This document shows, piece after piece, positions 43,604 to 50,670 of a DNA stretch of 64,000 nucleotides. The stretch is taken from positions 1,302,001 to 1,366,000 of the forward strand of contig NZ_JAABNS010000001.1 of assembly GCF_009928425.1 (NCBI RefSeq), read 5' to 3'. The translations under genes were made by a program, and so were the position numbers. The notes below the pieces were generated by a model, which was not told where the DNA came from, did not search any database, and was given only the letters and a program-made list of their open reading frames with translations. How positions within the stretch are numbered: the first letter of the stretch is position 1; every line of letters starts with the position of its first letter. The stretch comes from Pseudarthrobacter sp. ATCC 49987 (lineage in GTDB: Bacteria; Actinomycetota; Actinomycetes; Actinomycetales; Micrococcaceae).

Positions 43604-44229
43604 GGGCCGGCGGCGCCGGAGGGGGCGGCCAGCCGGACCACGGCGCGTCCCGGCACGGCGTCGCTGACCACTGCGAAGCCGGCCGCCAGAAAAAGGCCCA
43701 GAGTGCCATGGTAGAGGTCTGCAGGTCCGGCCTTGGGCCGCTGCGCCGGGTCGACCGGATAACCTTCCACCACTGTTGCGCCGCGGCCGAACGCGTGCCC
43801 GACGGCGGCTGCAAGCAGCTCCCGCGCCACACCGCTCCGGCGGTGGCCGGGGGAGATAACGAAGCAACTCACGGACCACACCCGGTCCCCGCCGGGGTCC
43901 CGGCCCACTTCAGGGTCCGCCGCCGTCAACACCTTCGAGCGGAGGATCCGGGGGTAGCACCCGCGGGGCTCGACGGCGCACCAGCCCACCGGGTTACCGC
44001 CGCGGAACGCCAGCACACCGGTAGCCGGCGCGCCGCCGTCGAACCTGGCCCGGAACTGGACCTTCCGCTGCTCCGGGGTCGACGCGGACCACTGGGTTCC
44101 GGTCAGGGCGAAGAACCGGCACCAGCAGCGCGACGGCTCGCCGCGGACGCCGAAGAGGCGCTCGACGTCGGGCCAGTCCGCCGCAGCGGTGGTCAGGTCT
44201 CCCTGACACTGGGATTCTGCCCCTCCCAT
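43600..44229 (-). CDS. GNAT-family N-acetyltransferase
   Basis: A 209-residue acetyltransferase. The acetyl-CoA motif is R-R-S-G-V-A-R-E-L-L (about 130-139, Q/R-x-x-G-x-A form), followed by A-V-G-H-A-F and V-E-G-Y-P-V-D. The N-terminal C-W-C-R-F-F block resembles a subgroup annotated only as GNAT. Substrate unknown. It overlaps map tail-to-tail. Confidence 0.8.
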   Translation of the reverse strand: MGGAESQCQGDLTTAAADWPDVERLFGVRGEPSRCWCRFFALTGTQWSASTPEQRKVQFRARFDGGAPATGVLAFRGGNPVGWCAVEPRGCYPRILRSKVLTAADPEVGRDPGGDRVWSVSCFVISPGHRRSGVARELLAAAVGHAFGRGATVVEGYPVDPAQRPKAGPADLYHGTLGLFLAAGFAVVSDAVPGRAVVRLAAPSGAAGP

Positions 44230-44249
44230 GGAACGCTCCCTCTCCGGCG

Positions 44250-44780
44250 TCAGCGCCCGCGCGTCCCCGGGCTGGCCTGTCGGCTGACGCGCTGGCGGTG
44301 CGCGGCGAGGCGAAGCTGAATGATGCGGGCGGCTCCGGCGATGGCAACGAGCACACCGCCGCCGACCGCCGCAATGAACAGTGCGATGCCGAGGGGGACC
44401 GCGCCGGCCAGGCCGAAGAATTTGACCTGCACGTATTCCTGGTTCTGCAGGATGAAGGCGATGAGCAGGATCAGCACCACCAGCGCGCAGGCAACCGCGG
44501 CCCAGACCATGCCCGCACGGGTGACGTGGCGCGGTTCCGGGGCAGGGGCAGGGGCCGGCGGTTCGGTCCCGGCACGGGGAGTGTCCCCGCCCGGCGCCGG
44601 GGCTGGCGCGGGGGTTGCGTCCGCCGGGGGACCGGGTACAAGATCGGTGCCGCTTGCCGGGCCCTCTGTGGGGTACGCCGCCTCGGCGGACCCGGACGGG
44701 GCGTCAGCAGGCACCGGGTACTGGGCGGTCAAGCCGTCGTTGGGATCGTGGGGATCAAATCCGCGGGGTGTCTGGGTCAT
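44250..44780 (-). CDS. LapA-domain (DUF1049) membrane protein
   Basis: A 176-residue protein: about 90 residues of Pro/Ala/Gly/Asp-rich disordered sequence, then two transmembrane helices (about 92-112 and 125-150) separated by the N-Q-E-Y-V-Q-V-K-F-F LapA signature. A short basic coiled tail follows. LapA proteins act with LapB in LPS control in proteobacteria; no such role applies in a Gram-positive, so the function is unknown. ATG 44780 has A-A-A-G-G upstream. Confidence 0.82.
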   Translation of the reverse strand: MTQTPRGFDPHDPNDGLTAQYPVPADAPSGSAEAAYPTEGPASGTDLVPGPPADATPAPAPAPGGDTPRAGTEPPAPAPAPEPRHVTRAGMVWAAVACALVVLILLIAFILQNQEYVQVKFFGLAGAVPLGIALFIAAVGGGVLVAIAGAARIIQLRLAAHRQRVSRQASPGTRGR

Positions 44781-45024
44781 GGCGGCCGTACCTTTCGGTT
44801 GCGCGCAGGTCCCACAGGTTCTTCCTGGTGTCCTGCCTGTCCCTTCAATCCTAAGCGTGCTGATGGCCGGCGGAGGGCAGGTGGGGCGAGGACTCGCGGC
44901 AACAACCGGCGGCCCGGCCGCCGCTGTTCCGCGCGCTGTTCCCGGAAGGCGCGGGTTGTTGGCACCGGGCAGAGGACGGTATAGCGTCACAGCCAAGGGA
45001 TGCCCGGGCGGAGGAGGCGAGGTC

Positions 45025-46041
45025 GTGACCATTGTCGACAACGCGGTATACGTGGATGGTCACCGGACGGCAGACCCGGAGAGCCTCGACGAGACGTACT
45101 TCATCCTGCGGCAGCGCCAGGGCATGGCTTGGATCGGGCTCTACCGGCCCGATGCGGACGAGTTGAGGTCGGTGACCGAAGAATTCGATCTGAACCACTT
45201 GGCCGTTGACGATGCGCTCGCCGGCCATCAGCGGGCCAAGCTGGAGCACTACGGAGAGACGCTTTTCCTGGTGCTGCGCCCGGCCCGGTATCTGGACGAA
45301 GTGGAGCAAGTGGAGTTCGGCGAGATCCATGTCTTTGCCGGCGAGGATTTTGTCGTCACCGTCCGCCGCGCCGAATCACCGGATCTCGCACGGGTGCGCC
45401 GGCGGATGGAATCCGAGCCAGGGTTCCTGGCCCTCGGTCCGGCCGCCGTGCTCTATGCGATCCTGGACCAGGTGGTGGACGAGTACGAGCCTGTGGCTGC
45501 CGGCCTGGAAAACGACGTCGATGAAATCGAGGACGATCTCTTCGCCGCGGACCCGGGCGTATCCCGCCGGATCTACGAACTGTCCCGCCAGGTCATTATG
45601 TTCCAGCGGGCGACGGCGCCCCTGGTCATGATCCTGCAGTCGCTGATGGTCGAAGCGCCGGACCACCAGCCCCGTCCCGAGTTGCAGGACCACTACCGGG
45701 ACGTCCTGGACCATGTACTGCGGCTCAGCGAGCGCGTCGCGGCCTTCCGTGCACTGTTGCAGAATGCGCTCGCGGTCAATGCGGCGCTCGTGGCCCAGCG
45801 GCAGAACGATGAAATGCGCCTGTTGACGGAGTCGAGCTACGCCCAGAACGAGCAGGTTAAGCGGATCTCCTCGTGGGCGGCCATCCTGTTCGCGCCGACG
45901 CTGATCGGCACGATCTACGGAATGAATTTCCGCAGCATGCCTGAACTGGACTGGGTATTCGGCTACCCGATGGCCCTGGGCCTGATGGTCGGCATGGGCC
46001 TGGTGCTGTATTGGACGTTCAAGCGCAACAAGTGGATTTAG
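45025..46041 (+). CDS. corA: CorA-type Mg2+/Co2+ transporter
   Basis: A 338-residue divalent-cation channel: a large cytoplasmic funnel (1-275) rich in Asp/Glu and a long stalk helix, then two C-terminal transmembrane helices. The selectivity motif Y-G-M-N-F follows the first helix and the K-R-N-K-W tail ends the second. GTG 45025 is chosen for the strong G-A-G-G-A-G-G site upstream; the longer open frame overlaps the lapA promoter region. It is the last chromosomal gene before the prophage. Confidence 0.94.
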   Translation: MTIVDNAVYVDGHRTADPESLDETYFILRQRQGMAWIGLYRPDADELRSVTEEFDLNHLAVDDALAGHQRAKLEHYGETLFLVLRPARYLDEVEQVEFGEIHVFAGEDFVVTVRRAESPDLARVRRRMESEPGFLALGPAAVLYAILDQVVDEYEPVAAGLENDVDEIEDDLFAADPGVSRRIYELSRQVIMFQRATAPLVMILQSLMVEAPDHQPRPELQDHYRDVLDHVLRLSERVAAFRALLQNALAVNAALVAQRQNDEMRLLTESSYAQNEQVKRISSWAAILFAPTLIGTIYGMNFRSMPELDWVFGYPMALGLMVGMGLVLYWTFKRNKWI

Positions 46042-46080
46042 CGGGTGCTTCGCGCCGGCGTACTCCGGCTGGCTAAAATT

Positions 46081-46119
46081 CGGCTCTGGCCTGCGGAAAG
46101 TTCCGGCAGGCCAGAGCCG
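46081..46119 (+). terminator. Terminator of corA
   Basis: Perfect 14-bp arms CGGCTCTGGCCTGC (46081-46094) and GCAGGCCAGAGCCG (46106-46119) around an 11-nt loop, six bases before the tRNA-Thr remnant. Confidence 0.85.
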
Positions 46120-46124
46120 CACTC

Positions 46125-46169
46125 TGGTGCCCCAGGAGGGAATCGAACCCCCGACCGGCGGATTACAAG
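46125..46169 (-). other. Prophage attachment site: 3' half of tRNA-Thr (UGU)
   Basis: On the reverse strand, the sequence from the anticodon loop CTTGTAA (anticodon TGT at 46167-46165) through the T-arm, acceptor strand CTGGGGC and an encoded CCA (46127-46125) is a normal tRNA 3' half. The 5' half is missing: the expected GCGGA stem strand is replaced by unrelated DNA. This is the chromosome side of a phage integrated in tRNA-Thr. The complete tRNA should be rebuilt at the other prophage end, right of the window. A GCTGAC-AAT-GTCAGC palindrome (46182-46196) lies just inside. Confidence 0.85.
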
Positions 46170-46246
46170 GTTGGCGGTTCAGCTGACAATGTCAGCCCAC
46201 TCTTCCCGGCCCGCCGGCACGAGGATGCCCCGCTGGAGATCGCCGC

Positions 46247-46546
46247 GTGAGCGCCGCAACGACGCGGCCCACCGTCGGCGCCCTGCTGGCCACTGAGGCG
46301 GAGCTCAACGCACTGCCTGAAGGCGCCGTCGTCCTGGCTGACCCCGAGGGCCAGCACGAGCGCGACTACCGCCGCCGCATGCCCATGGTGAAGCTCGACT
46401 ACGACTACCAGGGCGATCCGTTCTGGGCGGTGCCCCACCACGAAGGCGATATCACCTCCATGGAGGCCGTCCGCCGCTACTCGATGGGCCCGTTCCTGCT
46501 TCTCTGGCTCCCGGCCACTGAGCCGGCTGTCGAGGCGGTCGCTTAG
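46247..46546 (+). CDS. Small prophage protein, unknown
   Basis: A 99-residue protein, GTG start with G-G-A-G nine nt upstream and a good terminator behind. It has no helix-turn-helix or membrane segment. A W-A-V-P-H-H-E-G-D segment and an aromatic C-terminus (F-L-L-L-W-L-P) are the only notable features. Its position at the very end of the prophage, next to att, is where lysogenic-conversion genes or excisionases often lie, but the sequence does not resemble an Xis. Confidence 0.55.
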   Translation: MSAATTRPTVGALLATEAELNALPEGAVVLADPEGQHERDYRRRMPMVKLDYDYQGDPFWAVPHHEGDITSMEAVRRYSMGPFLLLWLPATEPAVEAVA

Positions 46547-46568
46547 ACCCCATCACTTAAAAGTAAAT

Positions 46569-46598
46569 GCCGGCCGGATGCGACAACATCCGACCGGC
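46569..46598 (+). terminator. Terminator of the first prophage gene
   Basis: GCCGGCCGGATG (46569-46580) pairs with CATCCGACCGGC (46587-46598) with one mismatch and a 6-nt loop, 23 bp after the stop. Confidence 0.75.
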
Positions 46599-47221
46599 TA
46601 TGGCAACCAGCTCCCGGCTACGGACTCTGGCTGCGGCATCAGTCTAACTTCTGCCGCCCCACTTTTCCATACCCAAAAGCTGTGCTGCCCGCATACCGAG
46701 GCGGTACGGCTACCCCGCCTGGCAACAGCCACACAACACGCTAAGCCCGCGACTTCATGGGCTGCTTACTGGGTCAGAGCCAGTTCCCTTTTCGAGCGCA
46801 CGGGCAGGGTCCGTAAAGCGAGCCACAAGGCCGCACATGCGAAGGAGTGCCAAGACCGACCGTGAGAACCACCAACCAGGGGTTCCGCCAGATCCGTGCG
46901 CACATGCCGCCACTGCCCACGAGTAATGCCGTGAGCCTAGCTAGCTGCCCCCCGGCAGCCAACCGACGACGACCACCCGACCGACGCGGTGTCACAGTCA
47001 CAGCTTGCCTTGAACGAACACAGCCCCGCGCTGATGTTCCGACAAGGCAAGACCCTGCCCTCCTCGCCCCTCCCTCCCTCTGCGGTATCAGTAAAACCGC
47101 AGGTCAGACGGCATGCAGAGAAGGCCCAAGGCCTGCAAACCTTCCAGAATATAGACCGGAAAAACCGGCAAAATCCGTGTAGAACACGTATCGACCGCAA
47201 ACGATATCCCAGGGGGGACAA
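46599..47221. other. Long non-coding stretch between the att end and the integrase
   Basis: About 620 bp with no convincing protein frame on either strand; the open frames present have compositions unlike any neighbour. It contains a 9-bp inverted repeat CTTGCCTTG/CAAGGCAAG (47004-47012, 47043-47051), the direct repeat GTCACAGTCACAG (46991-47003) and CGTGT-AGAA-CACG near 47177. Integrase arm-type sites and the integrase promoter are expected here. Confidence 0.5.
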
Positions 47222-48100
47222 TTGAACACGCACGACACGCTCGAATACTGGACCGCCTGCATGAAAGCAGCCGACCTCACCGAAAAGACCATCCGCGAGC
47301 GCCTGATCTTCATCCGGCAGCTCGCGCGCGGGGTCGGGGACTTGGGGACGGTGACCAGGAAGGAACTGATCGTGTGGACGGCAGCGCAGAACTGGTCGAA
47401 CTCGACGCGTGTCCATCGCCGGTCAGGGCTTCATACGTTCTTCGCCTGGATGCAGGACGAGCAGCTGCGAGTGGACAACCCCGCATACCGTCTTCCCCGC
47501 GTGGCTACCCGGAAGCGGGAGCCGAATCCCTTCACCATCGCGGAGATCAACACGCTGCTGGCCGGTGGGATCTACCGGAAGACCCGGGCCATGGTCGCGC
47601 TGCACTACTACCTCGGGTTACGGGTGTCGGAGATCGCGGCCGTGAACGGCGCTGACGTGGACTGGGATGCCCGGACGCTGTCCACGGTGGGGAAGGGCCG
47701 CAAGGACGCGACGTTGCCGGTGCCGGCGGCCGCGTGGCCGTTGTTCCTGGACATGCCCCGTACGGGGTACTGGTTTCCGAACCGGACGGCGAACCGTTTC
47801 CACGCAGCGGGGGAGGGCCACATCACCGGCAACTCCGTCTCGGGCCTGATCGGTGAGGCGATCAAGCGGGCCGGCCTCAAGCACCGGCCCCATGACCTGC
47901 GGGCAGCCCTGGCCACCGAGATGCACGAGGCCGGCGTCAGCGACTTCGTCGTCCAGCGGAGTATGCGGCACTCGAACATGGACACCACCACGATTTACCT
48001 CAAGCTCCGGCCCGAAGGGATCCGGCACGGCTTCGACCAGTTGCCGGCCATCACCATCCCCGAGCGCTCCGGCCGGCGCCGGTTGGCTGACGCAGCCTAA
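47222..48100 (+). CDS. int: Phage tyrosine integrase
   Basis: A 292-residue tyrosine recombinase responsible for integration into tRNA-Thr. The N-terminal core-binding domain (about 1-95) precedes the catalytic domain with Arg134 (L-R-V-S-E), Lys158, His224/Arg227 (H-D-L-R), His250 (R-H-S-N) and nucleophile Tyr259. It lacks a clear N-terminal arm-binding domain, so it is on the short side. The TTG start has A-G-G-G-G-G-G six nt upstream. It reads away from att and ends in a strong terminator. Confidence 0.93.
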   Translation: MNTHDTLEYWTACMKAADLTEKTIRERLIFIRQLARGVGDLGTVTRKELIVWTAAQNWSNSTRVHRRSGLHTFFAWMQDEQLRVDNPAYRLPRVATRKREPNPFTIAEINTLLAGGIYRKTRAMVALHYYLGLRVSEIAAVNGADVDWDARTLSTVGKGRKDATLPVPAAAWPLFLDMPRTGYWFPNRTANRFHAAGEGHITGNSVSGLIGEAIKRAGLKHRPHDLRAALATEMHEAGVSDFVVQRSMRHSNMDTTTIYLKLRPEGIRHGFDQLPAITIPERSGRRRLADAA

Positions 48101-48107
48101 CCACAAA

Positions 48108-48138
48108 AGAGCCGGACACCTGTCAGGTGTCCGGCTCT
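48108..48138. terminator. Terminator between int and the membrane-protein gene
   Basis: Perfect 14-bp arms AGAGCCGGACACCT (48108-48121) and AGGTGTCCGGCTCT (48125-48138), loop GTC. It serves int rightward and probably the leftward immA-membrane gene pair. The tRNA-Arg terminator at 49327-49360 has a closely similar stem. Confidence 0.85.
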
Positions 48139-48157
48139 GCATGCGCGGCCCGTCAGA

Positions 48158-48658
48158 TCAAGAACCGCCGTCGTGGCTCTGAATAATAGCCTCCATATGG
48201 TGATCATCCTTGGGGAAAAGGTAGCTGGCCACCACGTACACAATTCCGATGACCTCCGCGACGACGGAGACGAACCATCCCGTCATGACTGCGGGATCCA
48301 GGTTGTTCCACTGAGAGACCACGTATGCCGCCATGGCAGCCCACGAACCGGCAATAACAAAACCCCCGGCCTTGAGCGTCCACTTCATCATCGTGTGCCG
48401 CTTGCCCGCACGATCCTTCAACTCGGAAATGTGTTGCCGCCGCAGCGCCCCCAGGTAGGGATCCTTGTCGAGGAAGTCTCCCGTGCCAAGTTCTGACCTG
48501 GGACCTACTGCCGGGGGCGGGTCGATGCTAGGCGACTCATGGGGACCCATGACCACCACAGCCCCCGGTTCGCCCGCAACCTGGCCGCTGCCCGGAGACA
48601 CGCCCGCGGACGTATAGGGGTCAACGGCGGCCGTGTCGTCGATTTCCTGCGTCGTCAT
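48158..48658 (-). CDS. Prophage membrane protein coupled to ImmA
   Basis: A 166-residue protein: a Pro/Gly/Asp-rich disordered N-terminal half, a short charged helix (R-R-Q-H-I-S-E-L-K-D-R) and two C-terminal transmembrane helices (about 92-115 and 124-148), ending in a His/Asp-rich tail. ATG 48658 overlaps the immA stop by 4 bp, so the two are translated together. No family recognised. Being expressed from the lysogen together with the immunity-type protease, it could be a superinfection-exclusion protein (inference). Confidence 0.7.
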   Translation of the reverse strand: MTTQEIDDTAAVDPYTSAGVSPGSGQVAGEPGAVVVMGPHESPSIDPPPAVGPRSELGTGDFLDKDPYLGALRRQHISELKDRAGKRHTMMKWTLKAGGFVIAGSWAAMAAYVVSQWNNLDPAVMTGWFVSVVAEVIGIVYVVASYLFPKDDHHMEAIIQSHDGGS

Positions 48659-49143
48659 ATACCGAGGGTCTGCTTGCGAACCCGCACCGCGGCCGTCGAG
48701 ACGTGGAACTTCTTTGCAATCTCCCAGTCGTTCCACCCCTGCATGGCGAAGTGCCGAAAGGCTCGCTCAGGCATCAAGAGAGAGCCGGCAAACTCGTTCG
48801 CATGGAATTCGTGGATGTCCGACTTGCCGTCGCGGCGGTCGACGAAGCGGGCAGCTACCTCGTCGTGACCCCACATGTGGTGGACGAAGTGGCCCAGTTC
48901 ATGGGCAATCGTGAACCGGCTCCGGAGTGGCCCATCGTCGATGTCGACGAGTATCTCGGCGGGCTGGTTCGGCTCCTTTTGGATCATGCCTGAAACGTTT
49001 GTTCCCAGCTGCGCCTGGAAGCAAGAGATTCCCATGCCTTTCGCTACCGCGATCGGGTCAACAGGCAAGGTCCCGTCCCAGTACTCCTCAAGGGTCAGGG
49101 CGGCCTCGGACCGAGCCTTGGCACGAGCTTCGTTGAAGTTCAT
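48655..49143 (-). CDS. ImmA/IrrE family metallopeptidase
   Basis: A 162-residue zinc protease with H-E-L-G-H (His81, Glu82, His85), a downstream H-E-F-H-A-N-E-F-A zinc-ligand segment and a C-terminal helix-turn-helix-like stretch (W-E-I-A-K-K-F-H-V-S-T-A-A-V-R). ImmA in ICEBs1 cleaves the repressor ImmR. Here no adjacent Cro/CI-type repressor is seen, so the substrate is unknown. ATG 49143 is preferred because A-A-A-G-G-A-A-A-G-G lies upstream. A 23-bp palindrome overlaps its promoter. Confidence 0.9.
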   Translation of the reverse strand: MNFNEARAKARSEAALTLEEYWDGTLPVDPIAVAKGMGISCFQAQLGTNVSGMIQKEPNQPAEILVDIDDGPLRSRFTIAHELGHFVHHMWGHDEVAARFVDRRDGKSDIHEFHANEFAGSLLMPERAFRHFAMQGWNDWEIAKKFHVSTAAVRVRKQTLGI

Positions 49144-49194
49144 GTTGAGACCTTTCCTTTCGCCGGCCGGCAGGTACCTTGAGTCCCGGACACA

Positions 49195-49223
49195 AGTATG
49201 GTTGTCCACAGCGTGTGGACAAC
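49195..49223 (-). promoter_or_regulatory. immA promoter with 23-bp operator (two DnaA-box-like arms)
   Basis: GTTGTCCACA (49201-49210) and TGTGGACAAC (49214-49223) form a perfect palindrome around GCG. Reading left, TTGTCC (49222-49217) and CATACT (49200-49195) make a -35/-10 pair with 16-bp spacing, so the palindrome fills the spacer of the immA promoter. Each arm is also an exact TTGTCCACA, the DnaA box known from Streptomyces. Confidence 0.6.
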
Positions 49224-49326
49224 CTCGTTGCTCCGATTCTACATGGAACCGAAATCCACGCGACCACTTCGTTCTAGCGATTCTTGGCGCCCGAGCCCCG
49301 CGGTCCCTCGTCGGATGGAAAAGAAA

Positions 49327-49360
49327 AGGGCCGGACACTTGGGGGGAAGTGTCCGGCCCT
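49327..49360 (-). terminator. Terminator of tRNA-Arg
   Basis: Perfect 14-bp arms AGGGCCGGACACTT (49327-49340) and AAGTGTCCGGCCCT (49347-49360) around six G, only three bases past the tRNA 3' end. Confidence 0.85.
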
Positions 49361-49363
49361 GCG

Positions 49364-49436
49364 TGCCCCAGGAGGGAATCGAACCCCCGACCGGAGGATT
49401 AGAAAGCCTCTGCTCTATCCCCTGAGCTACTGGGGC
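49364..49436 (-). tRNA. tRNA-Arg (UCU) inside the prophage
   Basis: The reverse strand folds as a tRNA: acceptor GCCCCAG/CTGGGGC, D-arm GCTC/GAGC, anticodon stem GAGGC/TCCTC with a C31-U39 mismatch and loop TTTCTAA (anticodon TCT), T-arm GGGGG/CCCTC. CCA is not encoded. A -10-like TACACT lies 12 nt upstream on the minus strand. It reads AGA, a rare codon in this high-GC genome, as phage tRNAs often do. Its 3' half matches the tRNA-Thr att remnant: 32 identical bases, then one mismatch and six more identities. Confidence 0.88.
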
Positions 49437-49564
49437 CCGGCGCAACCCAGTGTAATGCGCCCGGACCGGAGCGGACAAAACACCGGCCAGCGGCTCGGTT
49501 ACACTTCAGCCTGAGCCCCTGCCTTTGGGGCCGGTCACGGTCGCAACTAATCAAGGGGATAGAC

Positions 49565-50257
49565 ATGGGGTTTTGGCGAGAGTCCGTCAAATGGTGGATC
49601 GGGCCCGAGCACGCTTGGGAGAACCTTGGCCGGGGCGAGTCTAACCTGGCAATGAGTGAGGGCGCCATTGCCTACCAAGCCGCCCGGATATGGCCGCTGG
49701 TGTTCCCTGACGTGGAAAGCCTCCGGACTTTCTGGAACACTCTCGAACGTTTCGTGACGCCGACCCAGGAGGAGAAGGACAGCACCAACGCTGACCTTAG
49801 CCCGAAGGTCGTCGCGGAGGTTCATGGCAAGTCGTTTGCGTCCGTGGATGAGCTTATGGAGTACCCGCAGCGGGATCTCCAGTCGCTGACGCTCGTCGCC
49901 ACTGGCAGGTGGTCCCGCCATGTGCGGGTCGTCTTGCATCTGAGGAAGTCCAACACCGCGCTGCCACTTTTCGCGGCGAAGGGCGGCTACGTATTCGTCC
50001 AAGGAACGGAACTTCACGACGCTACTGGAGGCACCAAGTTCGTGGATGTCACCGATACTCTCGCTGCGATGACGAGGCCGGCAACGTTGCGGGAGAGGTT
50101 GACCGGGGCGCCGCTGGTCACGAGGTTCACGGAGGCGGAGTACTACGCCGACTCCCGAGCAGCGAAGGTCCGCCGCCAGGCGTGGATCGGAGCCGCGATT
50201 ATCAGCTTGCTCGGGGGCTACTTCGGTGCCGTATTCCAGCAAATGCTCGGCGGCTGA
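49565..50257 (+). CDS. Prophage accessory protein with C-terminal membrane anchor
   Basis: A 230-residue protein of unknown family on the strand opposite to the late genes. It has a soluble domain (1-195) and one C-terminal transmembrane segment (about 205-225). The ribosome site A-A-G-G-G-G is good, a TTACACT -10-like box lies ~65 bp upstream and a bidirectional hairpin follows. A self-contained transcription unit between tRNA-Arg and the lysis genes fits a moron, possibly for exclusion or host modification. No catalytic motif seen. Confidence 0.7.
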   Translation: MGFWRESVKWWIGPEHAWENLGRGESNLAMSEGAIAYQAARIWPLVFPDVESLRTFWNTLERFVTPTQEEKDSTNADLSPKVVAEVHGKSFASVDELMEYPQRDLQSLTLVATGRWSRHVRVVLHLRKSNTALPLFAAKGGYVFVQGTELHDATGGTKFVDVTDTLAAMTRPATLRERLTGAPLVTRFTEAEYYADSRAAKVRRQAWIGAAIISLLGGYFGAVFQQMLGG

Positions 50258-50299
50258 CACGCCTACGGCGCTGCCGCCGGTTTGGCGTGGGACGCAGGA

Positions 50300-50331
50300 A
50301 AGCGCCCGCCCACCGGAGTGGACGGGCGCTT
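50300..50331. terminator. Bidirectional terminator at the end of the late operon
   Basis: AAGCGCCCG (50300-50308) and CGGGCGCTT (50323-50331) with inner CCA/TGG pairing. It lies between the plus-strand accessory gene and the last late gene. Confidence 0.75.
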
Positions 50332-50334
50332 GCG

Positions 50335-50670
50335 CTACTGGTTGAGTCGTTCGCCGGGGTTGGCCGTGAGTCGCTGCTCGGGATTGACGTTCGGGACCTG
50401 GCTGCCTGCTATGTGTTTACCGGGGTAGACAGGTGCCTTGGCTGAGCCGAGTACGGCGCGGGTGAGCCAGTCTGGAAGGCGCGGCTCCAGCCACCGCCAG
50501 AACGCGTACCAGGCGCCGCTGAGGACCGCAGCGAGGACCGGCAGGGCGATGGTGGCCAGGCCCTTCAGGTCGGTCTCCAGCGGAGCCAGCACTGGCAGGA
50601 CGGTGATCAGCCAGGTGACGACCAGCCCCCATGCGTAGGGGACGATCGTGCGGAGCAGAGATGTCAGCAT
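50335..50670 (-). CDS. Putative holin
   Basis: A 111-residue protein with two transmembrane helices (about 8-30 and 38-60) separated by a short loop, then a hydrophilic tail rich in Pro/Asn. Size, topology and position as the last gene after the endolysin fit a phage holin. No sequence family recognised. Its start is one base from the endolysin stop. Confidence 0.7.
   Translation of the reverse strand: MLTSLLRTIVPYAWGLVVTWLITVLPVLAPLETDLKGLATIALPVLAAVLSGAWYAFWRWLEPRLPDWLTRAVLGSAKAPVYPGKHIAGSQVPNVNPEQRLTANPGERLNQ

Noticed and set aside
45000..45024. M-box or other Mg2+ riboswitch upstream of corA
   Set aside because: The leader is short and I could not find the conserved helices of known Mg2+ riboswitches.
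46125..46200. A complete second tRNA at the prophage left end
   Set aside because: Only the 3' half from the anticodon loop onward folds; the 5' side cannot form the D-arm or acceptor stem, so it is an att remnant.
46578..47182. Short frames of 95 and 111 codons in the integrase upstream region
   Set aside because: Composition rich in Pro, His, Cys and Arg, no ribosome sites and no third-position GC bias like neighbours. Treated as non-coding.
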